A DNA stretch of 64,000 bases from DATGJX01 sp963830545 (GCA_963830545.1 CAWHMK010000001.1:1054001-1118000); one strand, 5' to 3'. Positions 18,230 through 28,669 are shown, counted from the stretch's first letter. Numbers and translations: made by a program. Notes: generated by a model not told the origin, from the letters alone.

Positions 18230-19759
18230 ATGCTTTCACGTGTAAAGCCGCTCGCGACGATTCTCGCGGAAGGCTCCGACAGCGAGCACGGTCTGAAGCG
18301 ATCGCTCGGGCCTTGGGCGCTCACCGCCATGGGCATCGGCGCGATCATCGGTACCGGCATTTTCGTCCTGACCGGTGTTGCCTCGGCAACCCGCGCGGGC
18401 CCGTCGATTGCTCTTTCGTTCGTCGTCGCCGGTATCGTGAGTGCGCTCGCAGCGCTGTGCTATGCCGAAGTCTCCAGCAAAATTCCAATCTCCGGCAGCG
18501 CCTACACATACACGTATGCGACGCTCGGCGAGTTTCTCGCGTGGGTAATCGGGTGGGATTTGGTGCTCGAATACGCGCTGGGCGCCGCAACGGTCAGCAT
18601 CGGCTGGTCCGGCTACTTCGCGAACATCTTAAACACGATCGGCCTGCATATTCCATCTGATTGGGCGAACGGGCCGACGTGGGGGCTCGCCGGTCAAGGA
18701 ATGGCCGGGCACGCGAATCTTCCGGCGGCAGGAATAATTTTGCTCATCACGCTGCTGCTTGCGCGCGGAACGCGGGAATCCGGGACGGTGAACGCGGTTA
18801 TCGTGGCACTGAAGATCGTTATCGTCTTGTTCTTCATCGCAATCGGCGTCGGCCACATTGTGCCTGCGAACTATCATCTGCCGCCGCACCCGCTTCCGAT
18901 GGGCGGCGGAATGGATCAGGGCGGATTCTTCCCATTCGGCTGGGGCGGCATGCTTGGCGGCGCTGCGTTCATCTTCTTCGCGTACATCGGCTTCGACGCG
19001 GTCTCCACGACGGCCGAAGAAGCAAAGAACCCCGCGCGCGATCTCCCGTTCGGCATCCTTTCAAGTTTGGTCATTTGCACGGGTCTGTATATCGTCGTCG
19101 TGCTCGTGCTCAACGGCGTGGTGCCGTACTACACACTCAACAACGCCTTCCCGGTCGCTTATGCCGTGAGCCACATGGGCCTTTCATGGGGACCGGCGGC
19201 ATCCGTGATTATCTCGTTAGGCGCAATCGCCGGTCTGACGACCGTTCTGCTCGTGATGATGTTCGGGCAAAGCCGAGTCTGGTTCGCGATGTCGCGCGAT
19301 CGCTTGATTCCACCATCATTTACGACACTGCACCCAACGTGGCGCACCCCGATTTACTCGACGCTGTTCTTCGGCGTGTGCATCGCGATCGTCGCAGCAC
19401 TGACGCCGATCAACATCGTTGGTTCGCTGGTGAACATGGGAACGCTGTTCGCGTTCATTCTCGTGTCGATAGCGGTACCGGTGCTTCGCTCACGACATCC
19501 GGAGCTGAAGGGCGCATTTACGCTGCCGTTCGGCCCATACGTCATCCCGATACTGGCGGCGGTGACCGCAGCGGGACTGATTTACTACTTGCGCGTCGGC
19601 AATCCGGTCCTGTGGGGATTCTTCCCACTGGTATGGTTCGCGTTTATCGTGTGGTTACTCATCGGTCTGATCTTCTATTTCAGTTACGGTCGCCGGAAGA
19701 GCACCGTCGCACTGCAGCTAATGGAAGGGCTCGCCGCGGCTCAACCCCGCGTAAACTGA
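18230..19759 (+). CDS. APC-family amino acid permease (cationic amino acid transporter type)
   Basis: A 509-residue protein with about 12-14 membrane helices. Family features include LKRSLGPWALTAMGIGAIIG (helix 1 with the GIGAIIGTGIFV substrate loop), AEVSSKIPISGSAYTYTY and FFAYIGFDAVSTTAEEAKNP. This matches the CAT/YfnA branch that imports amino acids. The ATG at 18230 gives the usual short cytoplasmic N-terminus; a longer frame reaches 18176. It could use amino acids released by the M20 peptidase operon downstream, but there is no direct link. Confidence 0.88.
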   Translation: MLSRVKPLATILAEGSDSEHGLKRSLGPWALTAMGIGAIIGTGIFVLTGVASATRAGPSIALSFVVAGIVSALAALCYAEVSSKIPISGSAYTYTYATLGEFLAWVIGWDLVLEYALGAATVSIGWSGYFANILNTIGLHIPSDWANGPTWGLAGQGMAGHANLPAAGIILLITLLLARGTRESGTVNAVIVALKIVIVLFFIAIGVGHIVPANYHLPPHPLPMGGGMDQGGFFPFGWGGMLGGAAFIFFAYIGFDAVSTTAEEAKNPARDLPFGILSSLVICTGLYIVVVLVLNGVVPYYTLNNAFPVAYAVSHMGLSWGPAASVIISLGAIAGLTTVLLVMMFGQSRVWFAMSRDRLIPPSFTTLHPTWRTPIYSTLFFGVCIAIVAALTPINIVGSLVNMGTLFAFILVSIAVPVLRSRHPELKGAFTLPFGPYVIPILAAVTAAGLIYYLRVGNPVLWGFFPLVWFAFIVWLLIGLIFYFSYGRRKSTVALQLMEGLAAAQPRVN

Positions 19760-19762
19760 CGC

Positions 19763-20128
19763 TTATTTTGCGGCGATCCTGCCGTTCACTTCGTCCGCAA
19801 CGGCGTGCACGTCCTGATCGGGATCGATCTGAACGATGACGGACTTGTACGTTTCGTGCTGCGTGTCGAGCACCAGGCAATTCTCACCGCTGCCGTAGTC
19901 CAAGAACGCAAAGCCGCCGTTGACCCAGAACGTTCCCGCCATCTTTAAACCGGGTGCGCCGGTGCCGACGATCTTGCGCCAGAAGTGGTTCCACCCACTT
20001 TCGGTTTCCACATGCGCTCGCGTTATGTGGGCAAGCGGAATCGCGAGCGATCCGTGCACCGCCCAAAATTTTTCCGCCGTCGAGAGCTGCACGCGAACAG
20101 TGCCGTTTTCTATTTCGATATGTGCCAT
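19763..20128 (-). CDS. Conserved hypothetical protein, PH-like beta fold
   Basis: A 121-residue soluble protein without signal peptide. The pattern of short beta strands with VHGSLAIPLAHITRAHVE, GTFWVNGGFAFLDYGSGENCLVLDT and a C-terminal helix (DQDVHAVADEVNGRI) resembles bacterial PH-like domains, where the middle segment reports a membrane- or ligand-facing surface. Function unknown. It is convergent with the permease (3 bases between stops). Confidence 0.6.
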   Translation of the reverse strand: MAHIEIENGTVRVQLSTAEKFWAVHGSLAIPLAHITRAHVETESGWNHFWRKIVGTGAPGLKMAGTFWVNGGFAFLDYGSGENCLVLDTQHETYKSVIVQIDPDQDVHAVADEVNGRIAAK

Positions 20129-20159
20129 ATCCGTAGGCTACCTCAGGTGCGGCCGAAGG

Positions 20160-22292
20160 TTACGCTTGGCGCGACGCCGTCAAGATGACGACGGTCGCGT
20201 CGTGCTTCCGGCCGGCGAGTTCTTCTTCGGCGAGCGCTGCCGCCTGCTCCGCCGATCCGAGACCGCTGAAATCCGCGATGCGCGCGCCGTGCAGCACGTA
20301 GATGTCCGGGAGTGCGCGTCCGACGTCGCCGAACGCCGTGGCTTCCTCCACAGCTTCGCGCAGTTCGCCCAGTGCCGCGGCTGCAGTAGTTTGGCGTACG
20401 AACGCATCGCGCAATGCGAGCCGGCCGACGCCGGTGCGATCCAATACGCGCAGATCGCGCACTGCGCGCGTGCGTCCAAAGCGCACGCGCAAGCGGCGCG
20501 TACGTTCGAACACCACCAGTGCCTCGGTGGCAGCAACGGGCCGTACCTCGTGCGGCTGCGCCCGAAGCAGCGTGCTTGCACTGCGCGCCAACGTCTCATC
20601 GTCCTCCACCGGCCGCGCGGCACTTTCGACCAGCTCGCTCGCGCCTGACGCTGTGGCGCGCACCAGATTGCGCTGCGGATCGATCTCGATCGTCACCTCG
20701 ACCCGTTCCGGTGATGCGCCGGCCGAAACGACGGCGTCTTGCGCCTCGCGCCGAATTCGAAGGATGTCGCCGGGACTTGGATCGACGACGGTTCGCTCGA
20801 CGACTTCGCGAACCAACGCCAGCGCAACGCCGATCGGCGAGATCACCTCCGCATCGCGCGCCAGGCGAAATTCGACACCGCTTCGTTCGGCAACGTACGG
20901 GACGAGGGCAGCGGCACCTCCGCCGCCCCCGACGACGACGAGCGTGTCGCGATCGAGCTCGTAATCGGCAATCAATTCATTCACCGCGCCGATCACTTTG
21001 CCGGAGGCGATCTCCAGCAAGTCGCGCGCGAGCTGCCGCGCGTCGGCGTGCAGATGTTCGCCGAGGATCGCGAAAGCGCGGCGCGCCGCTTCCGCGTTGC
21101 CGTGTGCAAACGCGTTTTCCGGTATATAGCCGAGAAAATTCGAGGCGCACGTCGGCGTGAGTGCGATGCGCGTTCCATCACGCGCCGTGATAGCGACGTA
21201 GTCGGGCGTATCGTGCGGCGTCGGCCGTACGTAATCGACGCTCGCACCGTCAAACAGATTCGCGTCGACGAAACTGGCATATTTACAACCCGCGATGTGC
21301 GCGGAGCGCGGGCCGACGTCGACGATCTTTCCGCCGCGGACGCGAATCATACTTCCACCGGCGATGCCGAGGGTGCGAACGTCCAGCGTACGCAGCATCG
21401 TTCGATGTCCGCCCACGCGCGCCGGACGCATTTGCGGCATGCCGGCTCGAATCGCCGAGCAATCGGCGCTCGTGCCGCCCACTTCGATGAAAATGCCGTC
21501 CGTCACGTTTTCGTGCAGCAGTGCACCTGCCACGCCGGCAGCCGGGCCGGAGAGCAGCGTGAGAATCGGCCGGCGCTCCATTTCGCGAATATCCATCACG
21601 CCGCCGTCGCTGCGCATCACCATCAATGGCGCCGATATCGTGGCGTGCTTTACGGCGCCGTCGGTCATGTGCGCGGTGCGCACCATTTTCGGCAAAATCG
21701 CGGCATTCAATGCAGCCGTGCGCGTCCGAGCGCGCAGCCCGTACATCGCGCTGACCTCATGTCCGGCGGTCGAATACAAACCCGTTGCGCGCGCTTGCGC
21801 CGCGGCAGCGGTTTCGGCCTCAGGCCTATCGACCGAAAATGCCTGCGAGACCGCAACCGCCTGCGCTCCGCCGGCGCGAAGCCGTTCGATGGCTTCCCGT
21901 GCGGCAACGCCGCCCCGAGCGAACGCAAAACGCGGTTCGAACGGCACGCCCGGTGCGAGCATCAGCGGCGGAAAACGCATTTGAATACGCGCGAGCGAAC
22001 CCAATCCATCGAGCAGCCCGAGCACCCCGACGTTCGCGACGTCGCCTTCCAAGAGCGCGTTGGTCGCCTGCGTCGTCGAGTGCGCGATGAATGCAACGTC
22101 GGCAGCGCTTACTCCGCCACCCGCGAATATCGCTTCGATACCGGCAATGATTCCCGCGGCCACGCCCTCGGCGGCTGCGTGCGTAGTCGGAATTTTTACG
22201 CGGGAAACGACCGCGCGCGAGTCCGCGTCGACGGCAACGACGTCCGTAAACGTGCCGCCTACGTCTATCCCCAGGCGGAGCTCAGGCGACAT
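20160..22292 (-). CDS. Hydantoinase/oxoprolinase A-type ATPase (HyuA family)
   Basis: A 710-residue protein beginning LRLGIDVGGTFTDVVAVD, the actin-like phosphate loop of HyuA. It also has AHSTTQATNALLEGDVA, the active-site region DGGVMDIREMERRP...LSGPAAGVAGA, EVGGTSADCS and a C-terminal VVVGGGGGAAALVPYVA. Relatives hydrolyse 5-oxoproline, hydantoins or carboxylate acetone with a B subunit. No hyuB is visible here, so a stand-alone kinase-like role is possible. Its ATG overlaps the end of the methyltransferase gene by 11 bases; it is the last gene of the 28.7-20.2 kb operon. Confidence 0.82.
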   Translation of the reverse strand: MSPELRLGIDVGGTFTDVVAVDADSRAVVSRVKIPTTHAAAEGVAAGIIAGIEAIFAGGGVSAADVAFIAHSTTQATNALLEGDVANVGVLGLLDGLGSLARIQMRFPPLMLAPGVPFEPRFAFARGGVAAREAIERLRAGGAQAVAVSQAFSVDRPEAETAAAAQARATGLYSTAGHEVSAMYGLRARTRTAALNAAILPKMVRTAHMTDGAVKHATISAPLMVMRSDGGVMDIREMERRPILTLLSGPAAGVAGALLHENVTDGIFIEVGGTSADCSAIRAGMPQMRPARVGGHRTMLRTLDVRTLGIAGGSMIRVRGGKIVDVGPRSAHIAGCKYASFVDANLFDGASVDYVRPTPHDTPDYVAITARDGTRIALTPTCASNFLGYIPENAFAHGNAEAARRAFAILGEHLHADARQLARDLLEIASGKVIGAVNELIADYELDRDTLVVVGGGGGAAALVPYVAERSGVEFRLARDAEVISPIGVALALVREVVERTVVDPSPGDILRIRREAQDAVVSAGASPERVEVTIEIDPQRNLVRATASGASELVESAARPVEDDETLARSASTLLRAQPHEVRPVAATEALVVFERTRRLRVRFGRTRAVRDLRVLDRTGVGRLALRDAFVRQTTAAAALGELREAVEEATAFGDVGRALPDIYVLHGARIADFSGLGSAEQAAALAEEELAGRKHDATVVILTASRQA

Positions 22293-23006
22293 CCGCGGAG
22301 AGCACGTACGTGTTCATCGCCATCTCAACCGAGCCGCCGCGCTCGAAACGATCGAACAACGCGCGCGCTTCGGTGCGAAGCGCCTGCGCAGCATCGCCTT
22401 CCCGCGGCAGATACGACGACGAGTCCACCCGGCCGATGACGCCGTCCAGCGTCAGCCGCTGCTTGAACGGTACGACTGCGCGCCGGAGCGCCTTTCCCGA
22501 AAGGGTGGAGAATGTGTCGAGCGTGCGCATGCGCAGGGCCTCGGTGTCGTCGGTTGCATACCGGCGCACCATCGCCGCGTAGGCAGCGGAAAACGGTTGC
22601 GATTCATCGCGCTCGTATTGCAGCAGCGCCACGCGCCTCCGGGCGACCCGCGCGAACTCCGCGAACGCGCGCAGCGGATCGAACCAGTGAAAAGATTGAA
22701 ATGCCGCAGCCACATCCACGCTTTTGTCCGGCAGCGGCAACTCCTCGGCGCAGCTTTTTTCCAGTGCACGTTCGGATGCGCTTCGGCGCGTTCGCGCATT
22801 GCGTCGTTCGGTTCTACCGCAATAACGCTCGCGACTCGCCGTGCGAGCAGATTCGCGGAAATTCCCGTCCCCGCGCCGACGTCTGCTACCACGAGCTGAT
22901 CTTCCGGCCCGAGCCCGCGAAGCAGCGCGTCGATCGCGGCTTTCGGATAGCTCGGCCGGTGCAGACTGTATGCGTGCGCCCGGTCAGAGAAGCGCAAGTT
23001 CATCAT
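22282..23006 (-). CDS. UbiE-type SAM methyltransferase with an apparent frameshift
   Basis: Repaired length is about 241 residues. The N-terminal half has SDRAHAYSLHRPSYP and motif I VVADVGAGTGISANLL, then IAVEPNDAMRERAEAHPNVHW. The C-terminal half continues AEELPLPDKSVDVAAAFQSFHWFD in another frame. The break lies at GCGCAGCTTTTTTCC (22749-22763, plus strand), touching AGCT at 22752-22755. A missing base (or two extra) restores the normal spacing between the tryptophan and the LPLPD motif. It overlaps the M20 peptidase by about 20 bases. Confidence 0.72.
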
Positions 23007-24360
23007 AGAGAGCGCACATGGTTTTTATGCCTCCGAAAAATTGGAATAGCGAGAACTTTTCGTTCGGGGCGTGAATGCGATCGTCCGGCAATCCCACGCC
23101 GATGAGCACTTGCGGAAGTTTCAACACGCGATCGAAGCTCGCGACGGGGCCGATCGTCCCGCCGGTTCCGATGAAGACCGGTTCTTTGCCGAACCCCGCG
23201 CGCATCGCTCGCGCCGCGGCTGCAACCGCCGGATGATCCCGAGATGTCGTGACTGCGCGAATGTCGCCGGCCGCTTCCACTTCCACGCGAACGCCGCGCG
23301 GGGCGTTTTCCAGAATGCGATCGCGCACCGCAGTCTTGACGCGCTGGGGATCCTGATCTCCGACCAGGCGCGCTGAAAGCTTCGCTTTGGCCCAACTCGG
23401 AATGATCGTCTTGCTCCCGGGCCCTTGATAGCCGCCCCAAATGCCGTTGCACTCGAGCGTAGGTCGAAACCACTGCCGTTCCAGCGGCGGGCGCCCGCGC
23501 TCGCCGCCGAGCTCGGACACGCCGTGCGTGCGCGCTTCTTGGATTTCATCGAACGGCAGGCGTTCCAATTCCGCGGCCGCGGCTGCGTCGAGTTCACGAA
23601 CGCCCTCGTAAAAACCCGGAACGGTTACGCGACCCTCGGAATCTTTGAGGCTCGCGATGATTTGCGCGAGCGCCTCAATCGGATTGACGATGAGGCCGCC
23701 GAAATAACCGGAGTGCAGGTCCTCGTTCGGACCGTGCACCGCGACATCCCAATGCACGAGCCCGCGGATCGACGTCGAAAGCGACGGCAGGTCTTCCGCA
23801 TAGACCGCCGTGTCGGAAATCACCGCGACGTTCGCGCGAAATTTTTCTTCGTACCGCGCGAGCGCATTCTCGAAATTGGGCGAGCCGATTTCCTCTTCGC
23901 CCTCGACGACCACCTTGATGTTGATCGGCAGCACGCCGCGCGTCCGCAAGTGCGCTTCGATCGCCGCCACATGCATGAGGACCTGCCCTTTGTCATCCAC
24001 TGCTCCGCGCCCGTAGATATTGCCGTCGCGGACCGTTCCCTCAAACGGCGGTGACTTCCAAAGTTCAAGCGGATCGGCCGGCTGCACGTCATAGTGCCCG
24101 TAAATGACGATCGTCGGTTTGCCGGGCGCCTCGAGCCACTCGCCGTACGCGAGCGGATTCCCGCCGGTCTCCAGCACCTGACCGCGCAGGCCTATCTGGC
24201 TCATGCGCTGCACGAGACGCTCGCAGCAACGCCGCACGTCGTCGCGGCGTTCCGGATCGGCCGATATCGACGGAATGGCAATCCATGACTTGAGTTCGTC
24301 CAGATACTGTGCTTCGTGCTGCGTGCAATATGCCGCAAGATCGCTGTCGATAACGGTCAT
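22984..24360 (-). CDS. M20-family metallopeptidase (dipeptidase)
   Basis: A 458-residue di-zinc peptidase. Catalytic residues can be read: H89 and D91 in IYGHYDVQPAD, the bridging D122 in GRGAVDDKG, and E155/E156 in VVEGEEEIGS. Length and the lid domain (HGPNEDLHSGYFGG) match the CNDP/DapE-like dipeptidase group that cleaves dipeptides, including beta-Ala or D-amino acid forms. Its start overlaps the permease stop by 4 bases. It could process peptides imported or released with the GH20 enzyme (inference). Confidence 0.87.
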   Translation of the reverse strand: MTVIDSDLAAYCTQHEAQYLDELKSWIAIPSISADPERRDDVRRCCERLVQRMSQIGLRGQVLETGGNPLAYGEWLEAPGKPTIVIYGHYDVQPADPLELWKSPPFEGTVRDGNIYGRGAVDDKGQVLMHVAAIEAHLRTRGVLPINIKVVVEGEEEIGSPNFENALARYEEKFRANVAVISDTAVYAEDLPSLSTSIRGLVHWDVAVHGPNEDLHSGYFGGLIVNPIEALAQIIASLKDSEGRVTVPGFYEGVRELDAAAAAELERLPFDEIQEARTHGVSELGGERGRPPLERQWFRPTLECNGIWGGYQGPGSKTIIPSWAKAKLSARLVGDQDPQRVKTAVRDRILENAPRGVRVEVEAAGDIRAVTTSRDHPAVAAAARAMRAGFGKEPVFIGTGGTIGPVASFDRVLKLPQVLIGVGLPDDRIHAPNEKFSLFQFFGGIKTMCALYDELALL

Positions 24361-26358
24361 GACGTGAATGGTTCTCCCAAGTGTATGTCAAGAGTCGCGT
24401 TCGCGCGCTGTACTTCGAAAATGTGCGGTTTTCCGTCGTACGCGCGCGCCTGCGTCTGAAACGTTCCGTATTCCCACCAAAACTCGCCGTCCAGTTTGTC
24501 GACGACGTCGTTCGTTCGCAACCCGGCATCGTATGCCGGTCCGCCGGCGCGCACGTACGCCCGCATGTTGCCGTCGACCGTTTTGAACAGCGAATAATAA
24601 TATGCGGGCGGATCCCCCGCGGCGTACGCCAATCCGCGATCGAGCAAGTGATTCCAGCGCTCACCGTTGCTCGCGCTCCAATCTCGCAGTCGCGCCGTAC
24701 CTTCGCTCGCGAGCGTACGCACGTCGCGCTCCGTGGGTCGCGGAAATACGGCGTGATCGTGCCATTCGTCGACGACCCAACCTCCGCAATCGAACAGCCG
24801 AATACCGATGTCGACGTCGCTGCCTTCGCTCAGCGCAAACCGCGTCGAGGTTACCTCCACGTAAGCAGCATATGGTTTGCGCGAGCAGTCCTGCGCGTCG
24901 GGATCGCTCTGAAGCGCGAACGCACGAATGGGGCTCGCATCCAAATCGTCCACGACTGAGGAGCTTGCAGCAAGCGCATCGGCGCTGCCGTCCGTACCGA
25001 CCGCAATGCGATTCGCGGCATTTTGCGGGCTGAAAAGGCCGGCAGGCGGCAGTTCCGCGGCCTGCGCGATTCGGATGGGCGAGACGAACGGCCGCAGACC
25101 AAAAAACGATTGCGATGCAATGACGACGGCAACGCAGCCGGCAACGGCAACCGCAGACTTGATACGGCAGCGTGCGGCGGGTGATCTCTTCGATGTGAAC
25201 GCCGGTGTAATTTGCGACCCATACGTTTGCGGTGTTCGTCGGATCGCAGACGTTCTGCACTTGCACCACCGCCATGACCGCCGCGACCAGAATGACCGCA
25301 GGGAGCGCGTGCGCCGCAAGCAGTACGGTGAAAATCGCTATTCCGACGCCAAAGGGATTGAGCGGGCCGCGGTAGAGCGCAAGGGGACTGAGAATGCCGA
25401 AAATCGCGACGAACACGAACGGGTCATGCAGCGCAGATGAAGCCGCGAGCGGATGCATAGCCGCGACGAATTGCGGCTCTTTCGTAGCGGTGAACAGCAT
25501 GCCGATGCCGACGAACAGCACGACCGCAGGCGCGACGTCCTCCACGCCTTTGATTGCCGCCGCAATGAGGGTCGGGATGGCGCGCGCGGGGCGGGTGGTC
25601 ACCGCTCCGTACACCGCCGACACGATGAATGAGAGTACCGGATCCCAATGCAGCGTGTAAAAAAGAGCGATTGGAAGCACGGGCGTGATCAGCGCAAACC
25701 AGGGCACCCGCACAGCCGGCGTCTGCTCCACGCGCACCGCCCACGTTGCGTACGCTCGCGTACGTCCGAACGACACGGCCGCGTAGACGACGAGGGCGAC
25801 GAGATCGATTGCGGCGAGAACGAGCGCATACCCGTACATCTGCTGCTGGCTCACTCCGAACAGCTGGATATAAAACTTCCAGTTTACCAAGTTGAAGATG
25901 AAGCCGAGCGCAAACGCCATCAGAAAAAGCGTGGCAGCGATCTTGCGGGGAACGCCGGTCGTCATCATGATCGGCAGTACGATGGAACCCACCATGATGA
26001 TCGCGCCCAAACCGCTAAGGGAAACGAAGAGCACGGCGACGACCGCGCACAGCAGCAATGCCAGCACCATCGGCTGTTCGCCGCCGAACTCGGCTGCGAA
26101 GTTCACGATGCTCTTTGCGATGCCGGTATCGAGCGTGACGCGCCCGAGCATTGCGCCGAGAATGACTGTCACGTACACACTTGCCAGCGCGGACGCGCCC
26201 TTCACGATGATGTCTCCGACGCCCGCTGCTGGAACGCCGGCGACGAACGCCATGACGATTGCCATGGACGGCACCGCAAGCAGTGCCGGCATCGTCCGCG
26301 TGTACATGAGCACCGCAAAAACCAGGAAGACCGCGAGGACGAGGAGGGCGGCAATCAT
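24357..26358 (-). CDS. Ion-transporter-superfamily permease fused to a C-terminal PDZ-like domain, with an apparent 1-base frameshift
   Basis: Repaired length is 666 residues. Residues 1 to about 420 form about 11-12 helices with a reentrant-type repeat (SLSGLGAIIMVGSIVLPIMM and later LYRGPLNPFGVGIA), in the style of GntP/CitMHS/DcuC permeases. The frame breaks at CCGCAGACTTG (25152-25161, plus strand); removing the A restores AGCT and adds a last helix AGCVAVVIASQSFFGLR. A roughly 240-residue outer domain follows, ending in a PDZ-like segment RAGGPAYDAGLRTNDVVDKL. Such a fusion is unusual. Substrate unknown; the operon suggests amino-sugar or acid products. Confidence 0.68.
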
Positions 26359-28280
26359 TTGAGGAGAGCGGTCAACGGCGGCAAGGGCTGCCCGTCGTAA
26401 TAGCCGAGAGTCGCCGCATATACGGCGCCGGCGCGCTCGATGTTGCGCTGAGCCGCAACGTGATAGTTTTCCAGAATAGACGCGAGATGGCTGTCGCGAT
26501 CCTCGTACCGCCATGCGGACGCGTAGAGCGGTTCGAGCTCTTCATAACCGTCACGCAACTCCCAGAACCAATACTTCGCCCATGCGAGATCGCGCACTGA
26601 GGGGCTGGCTTTCTGATGCGCGCGCGTCGAAGCCTCGGCGTAGTAATCCGCAATCTCTTTGGCCGCTTGAAACTTGCGTCCGATGAAATCGTCTTTGCGC
26701 GCCGCGAGGAACATGACGCGCGCGGCGTTGGCATGCAGCGGCGGTACGGATGCGAGCAAGTGTTCCTCCACGGCTTCCGCCTCCAGCCGCACTTGCCGCA
26801 CGTCCACTTTGCTCATGTGCTCGGCCGCGCGCGGATCGAAGGGATCCGCGAACATGAGGTAATCGCTCGAAAAATCGTACCCATCCGCCATGCGGGTTTC
26901 GATATCCGCGAGATTGGCGACGTCCTCACCGTAGCGTGCATCGGTGCTTCCGAAAAACGCGAACGGGAAGTCTGATTGGAAACGCGCGGGATCGACGCTT
27001 CGATGCTCCCATGCATTTACGCCCGCGTAGATCACGGGATACCACGTCGCCTCGAAAAGCGATTCGCCGTCATCGTGCCAGACGGTTTGGAACAGGCCCA
27101 GGACGTGCGCAGTCTTGCCTTCGTCAATGAAGGTGCGCTCGTTGCGCAGAGCCCTGTTCACGTCGGGGAAAACCTGATTCCAATTACTGTCGCCCGGCGC
27201 GACCATCTGCTGGAAGCCGCCCTTGGCGAGCAGAGAGATGTACGGCATGAACGTTTTCTCCGCACCGTAATGCCAGTTCACGACCACCGCGTCGCGCGGA
27301 ATGAGCTGCATGATTGCGGGATCGTTTTCTATGCCGTCGTCCCAAAGCATGAGGCGCGCGCCGGAAGGTTCGACGATAGAATTCATCGCGTTGATGTGCG
27401 CCGCGTACACTTGCGCGCGACCCTGCTGCGCGACCATTGCACGGCTTTGTCCGGCTCCAAGCGTCGACGTTTCATCGGAACCGATGTGGAAGAACGGCGG
27501 ATGCGGGACCGCTGCCAGTTCGTCTTGGATCACGCGGGTCACGTACGGAACCGAAAGCGAGGATGCGGGGCTCAGCAGGAATGCATGCGGCAATTCCGCG
27601 GCGCTCGCGTATTTTTCATAGCGCAGCGTGTTGTGCATGTGCGCGAACGTCTGCTGCTCCGGAATGAACCTCACGTGGAAACGGCGAGCGTAGAGGTCGA
27701 GTTCGTGCAACTGTGCGGGCGTAATGCCGTCGAGCGGCGCGGGCAGCGGATCGTGCGGATCGACGAACACGTGCTCCATATACGGCGAGTAGCCGTTGAA
27801 CTTGAACGCCGCAATCGTACGAATGCGCTCTTCGAAGTATCGCATGTTGGGCAGCGGACCGCGCGAGACGTCGTCCGAAAGAATGCGCCAGCCCAGCGCC
27901 GGCGCGTCGCTGATTTGCACGCAGGGAAGCGACCATCCGCGCTCGCCGCGCTGCGGAAGCTGCGCGAGCGTCATCGCGCCGTAGAACGCGCCGTCCGCAT
28001 CGCCTGCCCAAATGGTTACTGCTCCGTCGGCCTGCGTCTGCAGACGGTACGCTTGCGCCGGGAGATTCGCGCGTATTACGCGCACGTCGCCCGGCTCGCG
28101 CGATCGCACGAGCGAGGGAATTCCGAGCGCGCGCCAGCGGTCGTCGATCTCTTGCATGGCGCCCGGATCGAAATTCATCGAAACGCGCAAGACGCGTTGC
28201 ATCGGAAAACCGCAAGCCTGCGCGGAGATGTGTTGCGGACGTGGGAGCAGGTGAAGCGTCAGCACGGCAAGTTCGATCAT
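26355..28280 (-). CDS. GH20-like beta-N-acetylhexosaminidase
   Basis: A 641-residue protein. The N-terminal half is the GH20b-type beta domain (YRLQTQADGAVTIWAGDADGAFYGAMTLAQ). The TIM barrel carries the catalytic Asp-Glu pair in FFHIGSDETSTLG, with FIPEQQTFAHMHNTLR and LMLWDDGIEND as further barrel strands. GH20 enzymes remove terminal GlcNAc or GalNAc by substrate-assisted catalysis. The N-terminus is hydrophobic (MIELAVLTLHLL) but a clean signal peptide is not evident. A helical C-terminal extension of about 180 residues is added. It is coupled by 4-base overlaps to both neighbours. Confidence 0.82.
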   Translation of the reverse strand: MIELAVLTLHLLPRPQHISAQACGFPMQRVLRVSMNFDPGAMQEIDDRWRALGIPSLVRSREPGDVRVIRANLPAQAYRLQTQADGAVTIWAGDADGAFYGAMTLAQLPQRGERGWSLPCVQISDAPALGWRILSDDVSRGPLPNMRYFEERIRTIAAFKFNGYSPYMEHVFVDPHDPLPAPLDGITPAQLHELDLYARRFHVRFIPEQQTFAHMHNTLRYEKYASAAELPHAFLLSPASSLSVPYVTRVIQDELAAVPHPPFFHIGSDETSTLGAGQSRAMVAQQGRAQVYAAHINAMNSIVEPSGARLMLWDDGIENDPAIMQLIPRDAVVVNWHYGAEKTFMPYISLLAKGGFQQMVAPGDSNWNQVFPDVNRALRNERTFIDEGKTAHVLGLFQTVWHDDGESLFEATWYPVIYAGVNAWEHRSVDPARFQSDFPFAFFGSTDARYGEDVANLADIETRMADGYDFSSDYLMFADPFDPRAAEHMSKVDVRQVRLEAEAVEEHLLASVPPLHANAARVMFLAARKDDFIGRKFQAAKEIADYYAEASTRAHQKASPSVRDLAWAKYWFWELRDGYEELEPLYASAWRYEDRDSHLASILENYHVAAQRNIERAGAVYAATLGYYDGQPLPPLTALLK

Positions 28281-28669
28281 GCGGTCTGCATCGCCGCCGT
28301 GCGCTTGTCGAATGCGTCACTCAGGCGCGCGAGCGACGAGCCGAGCCCGGCGCCGTTTGTCGCCGTCAGCGCGGCAGCTGCCTCCAGGACCTCTGCGTCG
28401 GCGGCCAGCGTTGCCTGCACGCGACCGGGGTTCGGATCGCCGTCGAATAGGCGGAATGCGTCCTGATTGACGAATTCGCAATGCAGCAGCATCCGATCGT
28501 AGCAGGCTCGCGCCTGCGCACTCAGTGCGTCAATTTCCGCAGCGGGCAGCTGCGCGAGCGCTTCACCCAGGAAGGCGCGAATCCGCTCGTCCGAAAGCCG
28601 CCGCGCCGACGGCTCAGTGTAACCGGCGAAGCCGCCGATCAGAGAGCGAATCCGTTCGAGCGCATCCAT
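28277..28669 (-). CDS. Hypothetical helical protein
   Basis: A 130-residue soluble, almost entirely helical protein without signal peptide or known motif. Its stop overlaps the GH20 start (ATGA), so it is the first gene of the six-gene operon. The even hydrophobic pattern and lack of frame problems support it being real. Function unknown. Confidence 0.55.
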   Translation of the reverse strand: MDALERIRSLIGGFAGYTEPSARRLSDERIRAFLGEALAQLPAAEIDALSAQARACYDRMLLHCEFVNQDAFRLFDGDPNPGRVQATLAADAEVLEAAAALTATNGAGLGSSLARLSDAFDKRTAAMQTA

